Assembly (NCBI RefSeq): GCF_018918145.1
Contig: NZ_JAHLPX010000001.1
Coordinates: 310,001-374,000, forward strand
Origin: Anaerotignum sp. MSJ-24
GTDB taxonomy: Bacteria; Bacillota; Clostridia; Lachnospirales; Anaerotignaceae
Direction of reading: 5' to 3'
Length of the DNA stretch: 64,000 nucleotides
A program made the position numbers and the translations under genes. Below, piece after piece: positions 17,033-26,056 of the stretch (position 1 is its first letter; the number at the start of each line of letters is the position of its first letter). Below the pieces are notes generated by a model. It worked only from the letters and a program-made list of their open reading frames with translations, was not told the origin of the DNA and did no database searches.

Positions 17033-20000
17033 ATGAAAGAAAATATGAATAATGAAAAAATAAATAAGGGATTATACGAAACACAATTCGAACACGACAA
17101 CTGCGGTATCGGCGCTGTCGTAAACATCAAAGGAAAGCAGTCGCACAAAATCGTTGACGACGCACTCAAAATAGTAGAAAAGCTTGAACATCGTGCCGGT
17201 AAGGACGCTAAAGGCGAAACAGGCGACGGTGTCGGCATAATGCTCCAGATTTCACATGACTTCTTCAAGAAGGCTGCCGCTGAACTCGGCATAAAATTAA
17301 ACGGAGAACGTGACTATGGTATAGGTATGTTCTTCTTCCCTCAGGACACTCTCAAACGCAATCAGGCAAAGAAGATGTTCGAGGTTATTACAGAAAAGGA
17401 AGGCCTTAAATTTTTAGGCTGGCGTACTGTTCCCGTTAATCCGGGCATTCTCGGACAGAAGGCAAAGGACTGTATGCCCTACATAATGCAGGCAATAATT
17501 GAAAGACCGGAAGAAATAGCAAAAGGTCTTGATTTCGATAGAAAGCTTTACGTTATAAGACGAGTATTTGAACAGAGCAACGACAACACATATGTTGTTT
17601 CCCTTTCAAGCCGTACTATCGTCTACAAAGGAATGTTCCTTGTTGACCAGCTCCGTAAATTCTATCCGGATTTACAGGACAAGGATTACAAATCTGCAAT
17701 CGCAATGGTTCATTCAAGATTTTCAACAAACACAAATCCCAGCTGGGAAAGAGCACATCCCAACAGATTTATACTTCACAACGGCGAAATCAACACTATC
17801 CGAGGCAATGTAGACCGTATGCTTGCCCGTGAGGAAACAATGTTCTCAAAGTGCATGGAAGATGACATGGACAAAATACTTCCCGTTGTAAACGTAAACG
17901 GTTCGGACTCCGCTATGCTCGACAATACAATAGAATTCTTTGTTATGAACGGCATGGAACTTCCTCTTGCCATGATGATAACAATTCCCGAGCCTTGGAG
18001 AAACGACAAGAATATAACAAGAGAAAAACGTGACCTTTACAGATATTATGCAACAATGATGGAGCCTTGGGACGGCCCTGCATCTATACTCTTCTCCGAC
18101 GGTGATGTCGTAGGTGCTGTTCTCGACAGAAACGGTCTTCGTCCTTCGAGATACTACATCACAGAGGACGACTATCTTGTACTCTCCTCCGAGGTCGGCG
18201 TACTCGATTTTGCTCCCGAAAACATCAAGAAAAAATCTCGTCTTGAGCCGGGCAAAATGCTTCTCGTTGACACAAAGAAGGGCGAGGTTATTTCCGACAC
18301 AGACCTTAAGGAAAAATATGCTGTAAGCAAGCCCTACGGTGAATGGCTCGACCAGTATCTTGTTCACTTAAGAGATCTCCCTATTCCCAACAAAAAGGTT
18401 GACGTACATAGTCAGGAAATAAGAGATAAGCTTTATAAAGCCTTCGGTTATACATACGAAGACGTTAAAACAGCAATTCTTCCCATGGCTGCCAACGGCA
18501 TTGAGCCGACTGCCGCAATGGGTATTGATATTCCGCTTGCCGTTTTATCAGACAAGCATCAGCCTTTATTCAACTATTTCAAGCAGATATTCGCACAGGT
18601 AACAAATCCGCCTATCGACGCTATCCGTGAGGAAATAGTTACAAACACAACAGTATATCTCGGTTCGGACGGCAACCTTCTTGAGGAGAAGCCCGATAAC
18701 TGCCGTATGCTCCAGATACACAACCCTATACTTACAAGTGTAGACCTTCTTAAAATCAAGAATATGAATATTCCCGGCTTTAAGGTTGCAACGGTTTCAC
18801 TTCTTTATTACAAAAACACACCTCTTGAGCGTGCAATCGACCATCTTTATGTAAACGTAGACAGAGCTTACAAAAACGGTGTAAACATAATCATTCTTTC
18901 GGACAGAGGCGTAGACGAAAACCATGTGGCTATCCCTTCTCTCCTTGCTGTATCGGCTGTTGAGCAGTATCTTATCAAAACAAAGAAAAGAACTGCCGTA
19001 TCAATCGTTCTCGAAAGTGCAGAGCCCAGAGATGTCCACCACTTTGCTACCCTTCTCGGCTATGGTGCAAGAGCAATCAATCCTTACCTTGCACACGAAT
19101 GTATCGGCGAATTAATCGACATGGGCATGCTCGACAAGGATTACCATGTTGCCGTTGATGATTACAACGACGCTATACTTCACGGCATAGTTAAGATTGC
19201 ATCAAAAATGGGTATCTCGACAATCCAGTCATACCAGTCGGCACAGATTTTCGAGGCTATCGGTATCAAACAGGACGTTATCGACAAATACTTTACAAAC
19301 ACAGTAAGCCGTGTAGGCGGTATCGGTCTTGAGGAAATTGACGAAGGTGTTGAATGGCGTCATTCACACGCATTCGATCCTCTCGGACTCGGCGTAGATA
19401 CAACACTCGATTCCAACGGTGCTCATAAGCTCCGCAGCGGTTCGGACAAGGACGACCATCTTTACAGTCCCCAGATTATCGTTGCTTTACAGCAGGCAAC
19501 ACACACAGGCGATTACAAGAAATTCAAAGAATATACTGCAATGGTTGATGATGAAACAAAGCCTCATACATTAAGAGGTGTTCTTGAATTCAACTATGAT
19601 CCCGAAAAGAGCATTCCCATCGAAGAGGTTGAGCCTGCATCGGAAATCGTTAAGAGATTTAAAACAGGTGCTATGAGCTACGGCTCAATTTCACAGGAAG
19701 CACACGAATGTATGGCAAAGGCCATGAACACAATCGGCGGAAAATCAAACTCCGGCGAAGGCGGCGAGCTTCCCGAAAGACTTCATTCGGAATATTGCAG
19801 TGCAATCAAGCAGGTTGCATCGGGACGTTTCGGCGTTACAAGCGAATACCTTGTAAGTGCAAAAGAAATACAGATTAAAATGGCACAGGGTGCTAAACCC
19901 GGCGAAGGCGGACATCTTCCCGGAAAGAAGGTTTATCCCTGGATTGCCAAAACAAGATATTCAACACCCGGAGTTTCGCTTATCTCTCCTCCTCCTCATC

Positions 20001-21580
20001 ACGATATTTATTCAATCGAGGACCTTGCACAGCTTATATACGACCTTAAGAACGCAAACCGTGACGCTCGTATATCGGTTAAGCTTGTTTCGGAGGCAGG
20101 CGTAGGAACAATCGCAGCCGGTGTTGCAAAAGCAGGTGCACAGGTAATACTTATCTCCGGCTATGACGGCGGTACAGGTGCGGCACCGAAGAGCTCAATA
20201 CACAACGCAGGACTCCCTTGGGAGCTTGGTCTTTCGGAAACACATCAGACTCTCATACAGAACGGACTTCGTTCAAGAGTTGTTATAGAAACAGACGGAA
20301 AGCTTATGAGCGGCCGTGACGTTGCAATCGCTTGTATGCTTGGTGCAGAGGAATTCGGCTTTGCCACAGCTCCCCTTGTAACAATGGGCTGTGTAATGAT
20401 GCGTGTATGTAATCTTGATACCTGTCCCGTTGGTATTGCAACACAGAATCCCGAACTCAGAAAGAGATTCAAAGGCAAACCGGAATATGTAATCAACTTT
20501 ATGATGTTTATTGCCGAAGAGCTTCGTGAAATAATGGCTAAATGCGGTGTTCGTACCGTTGACGAGCTTGTTGGCCATTCGGAATTTCTTCGTGTCCGTG
20601 ACAAACAGATAACAGAAAGAGCATCAAAAATAGATATGAGCCGTATACTTTACAATCCTCATACAGCAAGCGAAGAGGAAACACATTTCAATCCCGAAAA
20701 CGTATACGACTTCAAGCTTGAAGATACAATCGACGAAAAAATCCTGCTCAAAAAGCTCGGTTCTGCTCTTAAAAACCATAAGAAACAGAAAATCGAAATC
20801 AATGTCAGCAGTACAGACCGTACTCTCGGAACAATATTCGGTTCAGAGATTACAAAGCTTTACGCCAACTCGCTTGAGGACGATATGTTCACAATCAAGT
20901 GTAACGGCGGCGGTGGCCAGAGCTTCGGTGCTTTCATTCCCAAAGGACTTACAATGGAGCTTGAAGGCGACAGCAACGACTACTTCGGCAAAGGTCTTTC
21001 CGGCGGTAAGCTTATCGTCTACCCTACTAAGGGAAGCAAGTTCAAACCGGAGGAAAATATCATAATCGGCAACGTAGCCCTTTACGGAGCAACAAGCGGA
21101 AAAGCATTTATCAACGGTGTTGCCGGCGAGCGTTTCTGCGTAAGAAATTCCGGTGCAACCGCTGTTGTTGAAGGTGTCGGCGACCACGGCTGCGAATACA
21201 TGACAGGCGGTACGGTGCTTATTCTCGGCGGAACAGGCAAAAACTTTGCCGCAGGTATGTCCGGCGGTATCGCATATGTTCTCGATGAAAAGCACGACCT
21301 TTACCTCCGTGTAAACAAGGAGCTTGTAAACATCGAAACAGTTACCGAAAAGCACGACATCAACGAAATAAAGACATTACTCACCGAGCACGAAGAGGCA
21401 ACAGGCTCTCCTCTTGCTAAACGTATTCTTGAGAACTTCGACAGCTACACAGACAAATTCAAGAAGATTATGCCTATTGATTACAACCATATGCTCCAGT
21501 CAATTTCACAGATGGAGGAAAAAGGCATGTCAAGAGAACAGGCTGAAATCGAAGCATTCTACATGAATACAAGCAGATAA
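17033..21580 (+). CDS. gltB: Glutamate synthase, large subunit
   Basis: A 1515-residue protein of normal GltB length. It takes the amide of glutamine and uses reducing power from the small subunit to make two glutamates with 2-oxoglutarate. The class II amidotransferase nucleophile is Cys24 in DNCGIG after a short propeptide. The central and FMN-binding domains include TGAMSYGSIS, GEGGELPERL and GYDGGTGAAP, and the 3Fe-4S cluster cysteines are spaced C-x5-C-x4-C near residues 1120-1131. The C-terminal GXGXG beta-helix region follows (NGGGGQSFGAF, GDHGCEYMTGG). The start is ATG 17033, with AGGGG nine bases upstream; TTG 17024 is in frame but overlaps that site. The small subunit follows after 13 bases. 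Confidence 0.97.
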   Translation: MKENMNNEKINKGLYETQFEHDNCGIGAVVNIKGKQSHKIVDDALKIVEKLEHRAGKDAKGETGDGVGIMLQISHDFFKKAAAELGIKLNGERDYGIGMFFFPQDTLKRNQAKKMFEVITEKEGLKFLGWRTVPVNPGILGQKAKDCMPYIMQAIIERPEEIAKGLDFDRKLYVIRRVFEQSNDNTYVVSLSSRTIVYKGMFLVDQLRKFYPDLQDKDYKSAIAMVHSRFSTNTNPSWERAHPNRFILHNGEINTIRGNVDRMLAREETMFSKCMEDDMDKILPVVNVNGSDSAMLDNTIEFFVMNGMELPLAMMITIPEPWRNDKNITREKRDLYRYYATMMEPWDGPASILFSDGDVVGAVLDRNGLRPSRYYITEDDYLVLSSEVGVLDFAPENIKKKSRLEPGKMLLVDTKKGEVISDTDLKEKYAVSKPYGEWLDQYLVHLRDLPIPNKKVDVHSQEIRDKLYKAFGYTYEDVKTAILPMAANGIEPTAAMGIDIPLAVLSDKHQPLFNYFKQIFAQVTNPPIDAIREEIVTNTTVYLGSDGNLLEEKPDNCRMLQIHNPILTSVDLLKIKNMNIPGFKVATVSLLYYKNTPLERAIDHLYVNVDRAYKNGVNIIILSDRGVDENHVAIPSLLAVSAVEQYLIKTKKRTAVSIVLESAEPRDVHHFATLLGYGARAINPYLAHECIGELIDMGMLDKDYHVAVDDYNDAILHGIVKIASKMGISTIQSYQSAQIFEAIGIKQDVIDKYFTNTVSRVGGIGLEEIDEGVEWRHSHAFDPLGLGVDTTLDSNGAHKLRSGSDKDDHLYSPQIIVALQQATHTGDYKKFKEYTAMVDDETKPHTLRGVLEFNYDPEKSIPIEEVEPASEIVKRFKTGAMSYGSISQEAHECMAKAMNTIGGKSNSGEGGELPERLHSEYCSAIKQVASGRFGVTSEYLVSAKEIQIKMAQGAKPGEGGHLPGKKVYPWIAKTRYSTPGVSLISPPPHHDIYSIEDLAQLIYDLKNANRDARISVKLVSEAGVGTIAAGVAKAGAQVILISGYDGGTGAAPKSSIHNAGLPWELGLSETHQTLIQNGLRSRVVIETDGKLMSGRDVAIACMLGAEEFGFATAPLVTMGCVMMRVCNLDTCPVGIATQNPELRKRFKGKPEYVINFMMFIAEELREIMAKCGVRTVDELVGHSEFLRVRDKQITERASKIDMSRILYNPHTASEEETHFNPENVYDFKLEDTIDEKILLKKLGSALKNHKKQKIEINVSSTDRTLGTIFGSEITKLYANSLEDDMFTIKCNGGGGQSFGAFIPKGLTMELEGDSNDYFGKGLSGGKLIVYPTKGSKFKPEENIIIGNVALYGATSGKAFINGVAGERFCVRNSGATAVVEGVGDHGCEYMTGGTVLILGGTGKNFAAGMSGGIAYVLDEKHDLYLRVNKELVNIETVTEKHDINEIKTLLTEHEEATGSPLAKRILENFDSYTDKFKKIMPIDYNHMLQSISQMEEKGMSREQAEIEAFYMNTSR

Positions 21581-21593
21581 GGAGGTACTGATT

Positions 21594-23084
21594 ATGGGAA
21601 AACCGACAGGATTTTTAGATTACGAAAGAGAACTTAACCCTTCGACATCACCGAAGGAAAGAATAAAGAATTTTAACGAATTTCACAAAATGATTTCACA
21701 TGAGGAAAGAAAGCTTCAGGGTGCAAGATGTATGAACTGCGGAGTACCCTTCTGCCAGTCGGGCATGATGCTCAACGGCATGGCAACAGGCTGTCCTCTT
21801 CACAACCTCATTCCCGAATGGAATGACGAAATATTCAAAGGCAACTGGGAGCATGCTCTCGCAAGACTCAGAAAAACAAACGACTTTCCGGAATTTACAG
21901 GTCGTGTATGCCCTGCCCTTTGCGAAGCGGCTTGCACCTGCGGAATGAACGACACTCCCGTTACGGTTAAGGAAAACGAGCTTGCGCTTATCGAAAACGG
22001 CTTTGAAAACGGTCTTGTTGTACCTCGCATTCCCGAGGTGCGTTCAGACAAGCAGATTGCGGTTATCGGTTCAGGTCCTTCGGGACTTGCCGTTGCCGAC
22101 CGACTTAACCAGAGAGGCCATAATGTTACCGTATACGAAAAGCATGACCGTATCGGCGGACTTCTTATGTACGGCATACCTAATATGAAGCTTGAAAAGA
22201 GCATTGTTGACAGACGAATAAACCTTATGAAAGAGGAAGGAATAAAATTCGTTACCAATGCAGACATAGGAAACAATGTTTCCGCAGAGGAAATTCTCGA
22301 AGCATACGATGCCGTAGTGCTCTGCTGCGGTGCCGGAAATCCCCGTGATCTGGCACTTGAAGGACGTTCAACAATAAACGGTATCTATTTTGCCGTAGAC
22401 TTCCTCACAATGAACACAAAGAGCCTTCTCGACTCAAATTTCAAGGACGGAAAATATGTAAATGCCAAAGGCAAAAACGTTGTTATCGTCGGCGGCGGTG
22501 ACACAGGAAACGACTGTACCGGAACAGTCATAAGACATGGCTGTAAATCCGTAACACAGATAGAAATGATGCCTAAGCTTCCCGACAAGCGTTCGGAAAG
22601 CAATCCTTGGCCGCAGTGGCCGAGAGTCTGCAAAACAGACTACGGTCAGGAAGAAGCAATCGCCGTATTCGGACACGATCCGAGAGTTTACGAAACAACC
22701 GTAAAAGAGCTTATTGCAGATGACAAGGGCAACCTTAAGGCAGTCAAAACAGTTAAGCTTAAACAGGAGAAAAATCCCGAAACAGGTGCAATGGCAATGA
22801 AGGAAATCCCCGGCAGTGAACAGATACTCGACGCCGATATTCTTATCATTGCGGCTGGCTTCCTCGGTTCTCAGAAATATGTTGCCGATGCCTTCGGTGT
22901 TGAGCTTAATCCGAGAACAAATGTAAAAACAGCGGCAGGCAGCTATAAAACAAATGTAGATAAAGTATTTACAGCCGGAGATATGCACAGAGGTCAGTCC
23001 CTTGTTGTATGGGGAATTGCCGAAGGCAGAGAGGCCGCAAAGGAAATCGACAGCTATCTTATGGGATATACAAACATGGTTTAA
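21594..23084 (+). CDS. gltD: Glutamate synthase, small subunit
   Basis: A 496-residue flavoprotein that passes electrons from NAD(P)H to the large subunit. N-terminal cysteine clusters (RCMNCGVPFCQSG, GCPLHN, GRVCPALCEAACTCG) bind two 4Fe-4S centres. Two dinucleotide folds are visible: IGSGPSGLAVADRL near residue 160 (FAD) and NVVIVGGGDTGNDC near residue 300 (NADPH). The C-terminal FTAGDMHRGQSLVVWGIAEGR is the usual FAD-closing motif. AAGGAGG precedes ATG 21594, and the start is 13 bases after gltB, so the subunits are co-transcribed. Confidence 0.97.
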   Translation: MGKPTGFLDYERELNPSTSPKERIKNFNEFHKMISHEERKLQGARCMNCGVPFCQSGMMLNGMATGCPLHNLIPEWNDEIFKGNWEHALARLRKTNDFPEFTGRVCPALCEAACTCGMNDTPVTVKENELALIENGFENGLVVPRIPEVRSDKQIAVIGSGPSGLAVADRLNQRGHNVTVYEKHDRIGGLLMYGIPNMKLEKSIVDRRINLMKEEGIKFVTNADIGNNVSAEEILEAYDAVVLCCGAGNPRDLALEGRSTINGIYFAVDFLTMNTKSLLDSNFKDGKYVNAKGKNVVIVGGGDTGNDCTGTVIRHGCKSVTQIEMMPKLPDKRSESNPWPQWPRVCKTDYGQEEAIAVFGHDPRVYETTVKELIADDKGNLKAVKTVKLKQEKNPETGAMAMKEIPGSEQILDADILIIAAGFLGSQKYVADAFGVELNPRTNVKTAAGSYKTNVDKVFTAGDMHRGQSLVVWGIAEGREAAKEIDSYLMGYTNMV

Positions 23085-23148
23085 TCCACTTCAGCCCCTA
23101 ATTTATTTATTTATTCATATATTTCAGTATTGCCGTAAGGCAGTACAA

Positions 23149-23225
23149 CAGGGAGCAAACAACAATGTCTGCTCCCTGCAACCCTAAAATTAAAGCCGGC
23201 ATATTAAATTCGATATGCCGGCTTT
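23149..23225 (+). terminator. Two tandem hairpins after gltD
   Basis: CAGGGAGCA/TGCTCCCTG (23149-23178) is followed by a perfect 13-bp stem AAAGCCGGCATAT/ATATGCCGGCTTT (23192-23225). They lie between the convergent gltD and metA genes and may stop transcription in both directions, although neither has a long T run. Confidence 0.6.
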
Positions 23226-23302
23226 AAACTGTATATAAAGTTATTTTGTAAAGCGGAAGGTATTATGAAATGATAGTCATGACAAGATTTCGACTTATTT
23301 TT

Positions 23303-24217
23303 TTATTTAATATCCTCCAAGCTGTACGGTGTTTCCTGATAAACGTGGTTAATCCAGTTAATATAAATCAAGCTCGCCTGGCTTCTCCAGAGATTTACAG
23401 GCTTCTTTGTCGGATCATTGTCGGGATAATAGTTTGCCGGAATTTCCGGATTGATTCCTGCCTCAAGATCCCTTACATACTCGTTATTGAGCGTTTCCGA
23501 GTCATATTCCGGGTGTCCCATAATAAATATCTGTCTGTCGTTTTTGCTTTTTACAAAGAAAACACCGGCCTCATCCGAGGACGCAAGTATTTCAAGCTCC
23601 GGAATTTTTTCAATATCTTCACGCAGAACCGTTGTGTTTCTTGAATGAGGAATATAGAACATATCCGCCATGCCTCTTAAATAATCGCTCATATCGTCCT
23701 CTCTTTTATGGAGATACACACCTGAAAGCTTTTTATCGAGCTGAACCTTATTTATTCCGTAGTGATAATAAAGTCCTGCCTGTGCGCCCCAGCATACATG
23801 AACGGTATTCGTTACATGTGTCTTGCTCCATTCCATTATCTCGCAAACTTCATCCCAGTATTCAACCTCTTCAAAGGGCATATTTTCCACAGGTGCACCT
23901 GTTATAAGCAGACCGTCGAAATTCTGGTTCTTAATATCATCAAAGGTTTTATAGAACGCAAGCATATGCTCGGCAGAAGTGTTCTTGGAAACGTGCGTAT
24001 GAGTGTGTATAAGCTCAATTTCAATCTGAATCGGTGTATTGCTCAAAAGACGGCAAAACTGTGTTTCTGTGGCTATTTTGGTCGGCATAAGGTTGAGCAG
24101 AAGTATTCTGAGCGGACGTATATCCTGTGTTGTTGCTCTGCCTTCCGTCATAAAGAATATATTTTCTTTTTTGAGCGTTTCCGCAGCAGGAAGTGTATTA
24201 GGTATTTTTATTGGCAT
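23303..24217 (-). CDS. metA: MetA-family homoserine O-acyltransferase, predicted acetyl-CoA specific
   Basis: A 304-residue enzyme that activates homoserine for methionine synthesis. The nucleophile is Cys142 in HVCWGAQAG, the same number as in Escherichia coli MetA, and the later GHPEYD motif supplies His/Glu. Residue 111 is Glu (GAPVE). Family knowledge: Glu at this position, as in the Bacillus enzyme, goes with acetyl-CoA, while Gly in E. coli goes with succinyl-CoA, so O-acetylhomoserine is the likely product. The start is ATG 24217, with GGAGG seven bases upstream; the longer open frame reaches into the leader terminator. A promoter, a short leader reading frame and an attenuator precede it (24239-24464). 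Confidence 0.95.
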   Translation of the reverse strand: MPIKIPNTLPAAETLKKENIFFMTEGRATTQDIRPLRILLLNLMPTKIATETQFCRLLSNTPIQIEIELIHTHTHVSKNTSAEHMLAFYKTFDDIKNQNFDGLLITGAPVENMPFEEVEYWDEVCEIMEWSKTHVTNTVHVCWGAQAGLYYHYGINKVQLDKKLSGVYLHKREDDMSDYLRGMADMFYIPHSRNTTVLREDIEKIPELEILASSDEAGVFFVKSKNDRQIFIMGHPEYDSETLNNEYVRDLEAGINPEIPANYYPDNDPTKKPVNLWRSQASLIYINWINHVYQETPYSLEDIK

Positions 24218-24238
24218 TTCGATTCCTCCGATACAATA

Positions 24239-24270
24239 AAATAAAAAGGCAGTACCAATACGGCACTGCC
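24239..24270 (-). terminator. Leader terminator (attenuator) of metA
   Basis: On the minus strand GGCAGT/ACTGCC with an 11-base loop is followed by TTTTTATTTT, ending about 22 bases before the metA start. An upstream GTACTGC (24345-24339) can pair over 7 bp with GCAGTGC of its 5' arm. Confidence 0.75.
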
Positions 24271-24361
24271 AAAAATCCTTAAATATAATAAGCGAGCATA
24301 TAAATATGATTTCATTCCAAATCCGCAATAAGCAGACAGCAGTACTGTATAATATTATTTA

Positions 24362-24397
24362 TTAATATATACATCTGCACATTCGGAATTCTCTCAT
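24362..24397 (-). CDS. Leader peptide reading frame upstream of metA (11 residues)
   Basis: ATG 24397 opens an 11-codon frame reading MREFRMCRCIY, ending in TAA at 24362. GGGAG lies 10 bases upstream. It starts about 30 bases after the predicted transcription start and precedes both the candidate antiterminator arm and the terminator of the metA leader. The codons Met-Cys-Arg-Cys near the end are rare amino acids that belong to sulfur metabolism, as expected if ribosome stalling on low charged tRNA-Cys or tRNA-Met governs read-through into metA. The peptide may have no function beyond its translation. That it is translated is inferred; no family was recognised. Confidence 0.55.
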   Translation of the reverse strand: MREFRMCRCIY

Positions 24398-24435
24398 GTT
24401 TATACTTCTCCCTTCGTTACAATAAACTGAAATAG

Positions 24436-24464
24436 ATAATACACGTTTATTTCCTATCTGTCAA
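24436..24464 (-). promoter_or_regulatory. SigmaA-type promoter for metA
   Basis: TTGACA (24464-24459), a 17-base spacer and TATTAT (24441-24436) on the minus strand. The resulting leader is about 210 bases, long enough for the leader peptide and terminator. Confidence 0.8.
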
Positions 24465-24491
24465 GTAGTTTGAACACATTTTGTTTTTTGT

Positions 24492-25451
24492 TTACTGCAT
24501 ATTGCCTATTTCGGCGTACACACCGTAGTCATAAGGCGTAACATTATCGTTATAATCAAGAACATTTCCTGTGTAATACATATTTCCGTTGTCATCATAG
24601 TCAACCTCAAGTTTTCCTGTTTTAAGGCTAAGATTTTCTGTTTTTTCCGAGCCGTCATCAAACCTTACCGTTATTTCAAGCTCTGCTCCGTCAAAATAAT
24701 CCGTTGTTTTATGCCATGAAACTTGCAAATCATCGTCATCATTCTGAAGCTGTTCATATGTTGCTCCGTCAATCCAGAATCCGAATAAATCATCAGCATT
24801 ATAATCTGCCTCTGCATCTTTTCCGAGCACCCAGCACGCATCTGCCGTCCAGTTTTTCTTATCAGCCGATGAAAGCATTACTGTATCAGAGCCGTCTATA
24901 ACAATATTTCCGTCCGGAGAATCCTTCAGCATATCGTTCATCTGCTCTTCCGTATAATAATATTCTCTTTGGCGATAAATACCGCCCTTGTTCACCTTCA
25001 TACTTACACTCTTGATATTCTCTCCCGTTACCTTGAAAAGACTTCCGGAGAAAAAACCCCAGTCAGCTCCTCCTTCTCCGTCACCGGAACTGAATATAAT
25101 TCTGCTGTTCTTAGGTTCGGTTATTTCACCTGTTTCTGCGGCATAAGCAACAATGCCAAAGCTATTGTTATTGTTGCCAACTTCATTTGTATTTACTGTG
25201 TTATGGTTAAGTATTCCGTTTCCGGCAGCAACAACACATACAAAAGCCGCAGCGGCGGCAGCAAATCTTTTAAGCTTACTGTGTTTCGGTTTGCGTGCCT
25301 TATTTATACTTACGATACTTTCAGTACTTTCATTTTTATTGTTTTTATCGTTTTCCTCAAGCTGTCTTGCGGCAAGCATTGTTTTTTCCTTAAGTCCTTC
25401 GGGCATTTTTATATTTTCCTGCATTTTTCTGTATTCATTATTTTTATTCAT
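24492..25451 (-). CDS. Membrane-anchored anti-sigma-factor-like protein
   Basis: A 319-residue protein coded directly after an ECF sigma factor, with the start ATG 25451 overlapping the sigma stop codon by 8 bases. Residues about 1-65 are charged and cytoplasmic in style (with PEGLKEKTM), residues about 68-85 are a single Ala-rich membrane segment, and the remaining 230 residues form an extracytoplasmic domain rich in Asp, Gly and aromatic residues. This layout fits a regulator that holds the sigma factor at the membrane until an outside signal arrives. No zinc-binding anti-sigma motif (HxxxCxxC) was found, so it is not a classical ZAS-type protein. AGGAGG lies six bases upstream of the start. 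Confidence 0.7.
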   Translation of the reverse strand: MNKNNEYRKMQENIKMPEGLKEKTMLAARQLEENDKNNKNESTESIVSINKARKPKHSKLKRFAAAAAAFVCVVAAGNGILNHNTVNTNEVGNNNNSFGIVAYAAETGEITEPKNSRIIFSSGDGEGGADWGFFSGSLFKVTGENIKSVSMKVNKGGIYRQREYYYTEEQMNDMLKDSPDGNIVIDGSDTVMLSSADKKNWTADACWVLGKDAEADYNADDLFGFWIDGATYEQLQNDDDDLQVSWHKTTDYFDGAELEITVRFDDGSEKTENLSLKTGKLEVDYDDNGNMYYTGNVLDYNDNVTPYDYGVYAEIGNMQ

Positions 25452-25935
25452 AGCAATCCTCCTCAAGCATTGTTTTAAGCTCCTTGCGGCCTCTGTGAAG
25501 CCATGTTCTGACTGTTGATGGCTGACAATCCATTACTTCGGCTATCTCCTCTGTGGAATAGCCTTCGGCATAAAAAAGATGTACGGCAGTCCGCTGATTG
25601 TCCGGCAGACTGTTCACCGCCAACCAAAGCTCACTGTAATCCTGCGGTATATTTTGGCTGAGCTCCCGGCAATCGTCTATATTTTCCGTCTGCCGTCTGT
25701 TTACCGCCCTGTGGAAATCGTTGCACCGCTGAATCGTAATCCTTAACAGCCATGCCTTTAAATGTTCATTGTCGTTAAAATCCGTATTGCTTTTAAACAG
25801 CCGCAGAAAAACCTCCTGAAATACGTCCTCTGCATCTGCCTCACTGCCGAGTCTGCACAATGCCAGTCGGTAAACCGAATCACCGAATCGGTCAATGGAG
25901 GCTGACAGAAATTCTTCACTTTTGTATGTATTCAA
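25444..25935 (-). CDS. ECF-type RNA polymerase sigma factor
   Basis: A 163-residue sigma factor with region 2 (SVYRLALCRLGSEADAEDVFQEVFLRLF, where the DAEDVFQEVF core is diagnostic) and region 4 (LPDNQRTAVHLFYAEGYSTEEIAEV with helix-turn-helix and WLHRGRKEL). Family role: directing polymerase to an envelope-response regulon. The start is a TTG at 25935, with AAGGAG ten bases upstream. The downstream gene overlaps its stop codon and encodes the probable anti-sigma partner. A TGAAAC-N17-CGTG sequence just upstream resembles an ECF promoter and could be self-regulatory. Confidence 0.92.
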   Translation of the reverse strand: MNTYKSEEFLSASIDRFGDSVYRLALCRLGSEADAEDVFQEVFLRLFKSNTDFNDNEHLKAWLLRITIQRCNDFHRAVNRRQTENIDDCRELSQNIPQDYSELWLAVNSLPDNQRTAVHLFYAEGYSTEEIAEVMDCQPSTVRTWLHRGRKELKTMLEEDCYE

Positions 25936-25961
25936 TATCTATCTTCTCCTTTCACTTATAA

Positions 25962-25988
25962 CACGCCTGTGATACGGTTTTTGTTTCA
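25962..25988 (-). promoter_or_regulatory. Candidate ECF-sigma promoter (autoregulation)
   Basis: TGAAAC (25988-25983), a 17-base spacer and CGTG (25965-25962) on the minus strand, just upstream of the sigma gene. The pattern resembles Bacillus ECF promoters (TGAAAC near -35, CGT near -10). Confidence 0.45.
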
Positions 25989-26007
25989 AAATAAAAAATA
26001 ATTATAC

Positions 26008-26040
26008 AAAAAACAGATGTCGCAAAAACGACATCTGTTT
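26008..26040 (-). terminator. Intrinsic terminator after the C39-like lipoprotein gene
   Basis: AAACAGATGTCG/CGACATCTGTTT is a 12-bp stem with a 6-base loop, with the T run TTTTTTGTA on the minus strand. Confidence 0.85.
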
Positions 26041-26056
26041 ATAAACAAATTCAAAA

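Noticed and set aside
17846-18367. Minus-strand frames opposite gltB and nifJ
   Set aside because: They are shadows of strongly biased coding sequence and have no ribosome binding sites.
24239-24464. SAM-I riboswitch or T-box before metA
   Set aside because: Neither the SAM-I core nor the T-box AGGGUGG-like sequence is present in the leader; the short reading frame explains it better.
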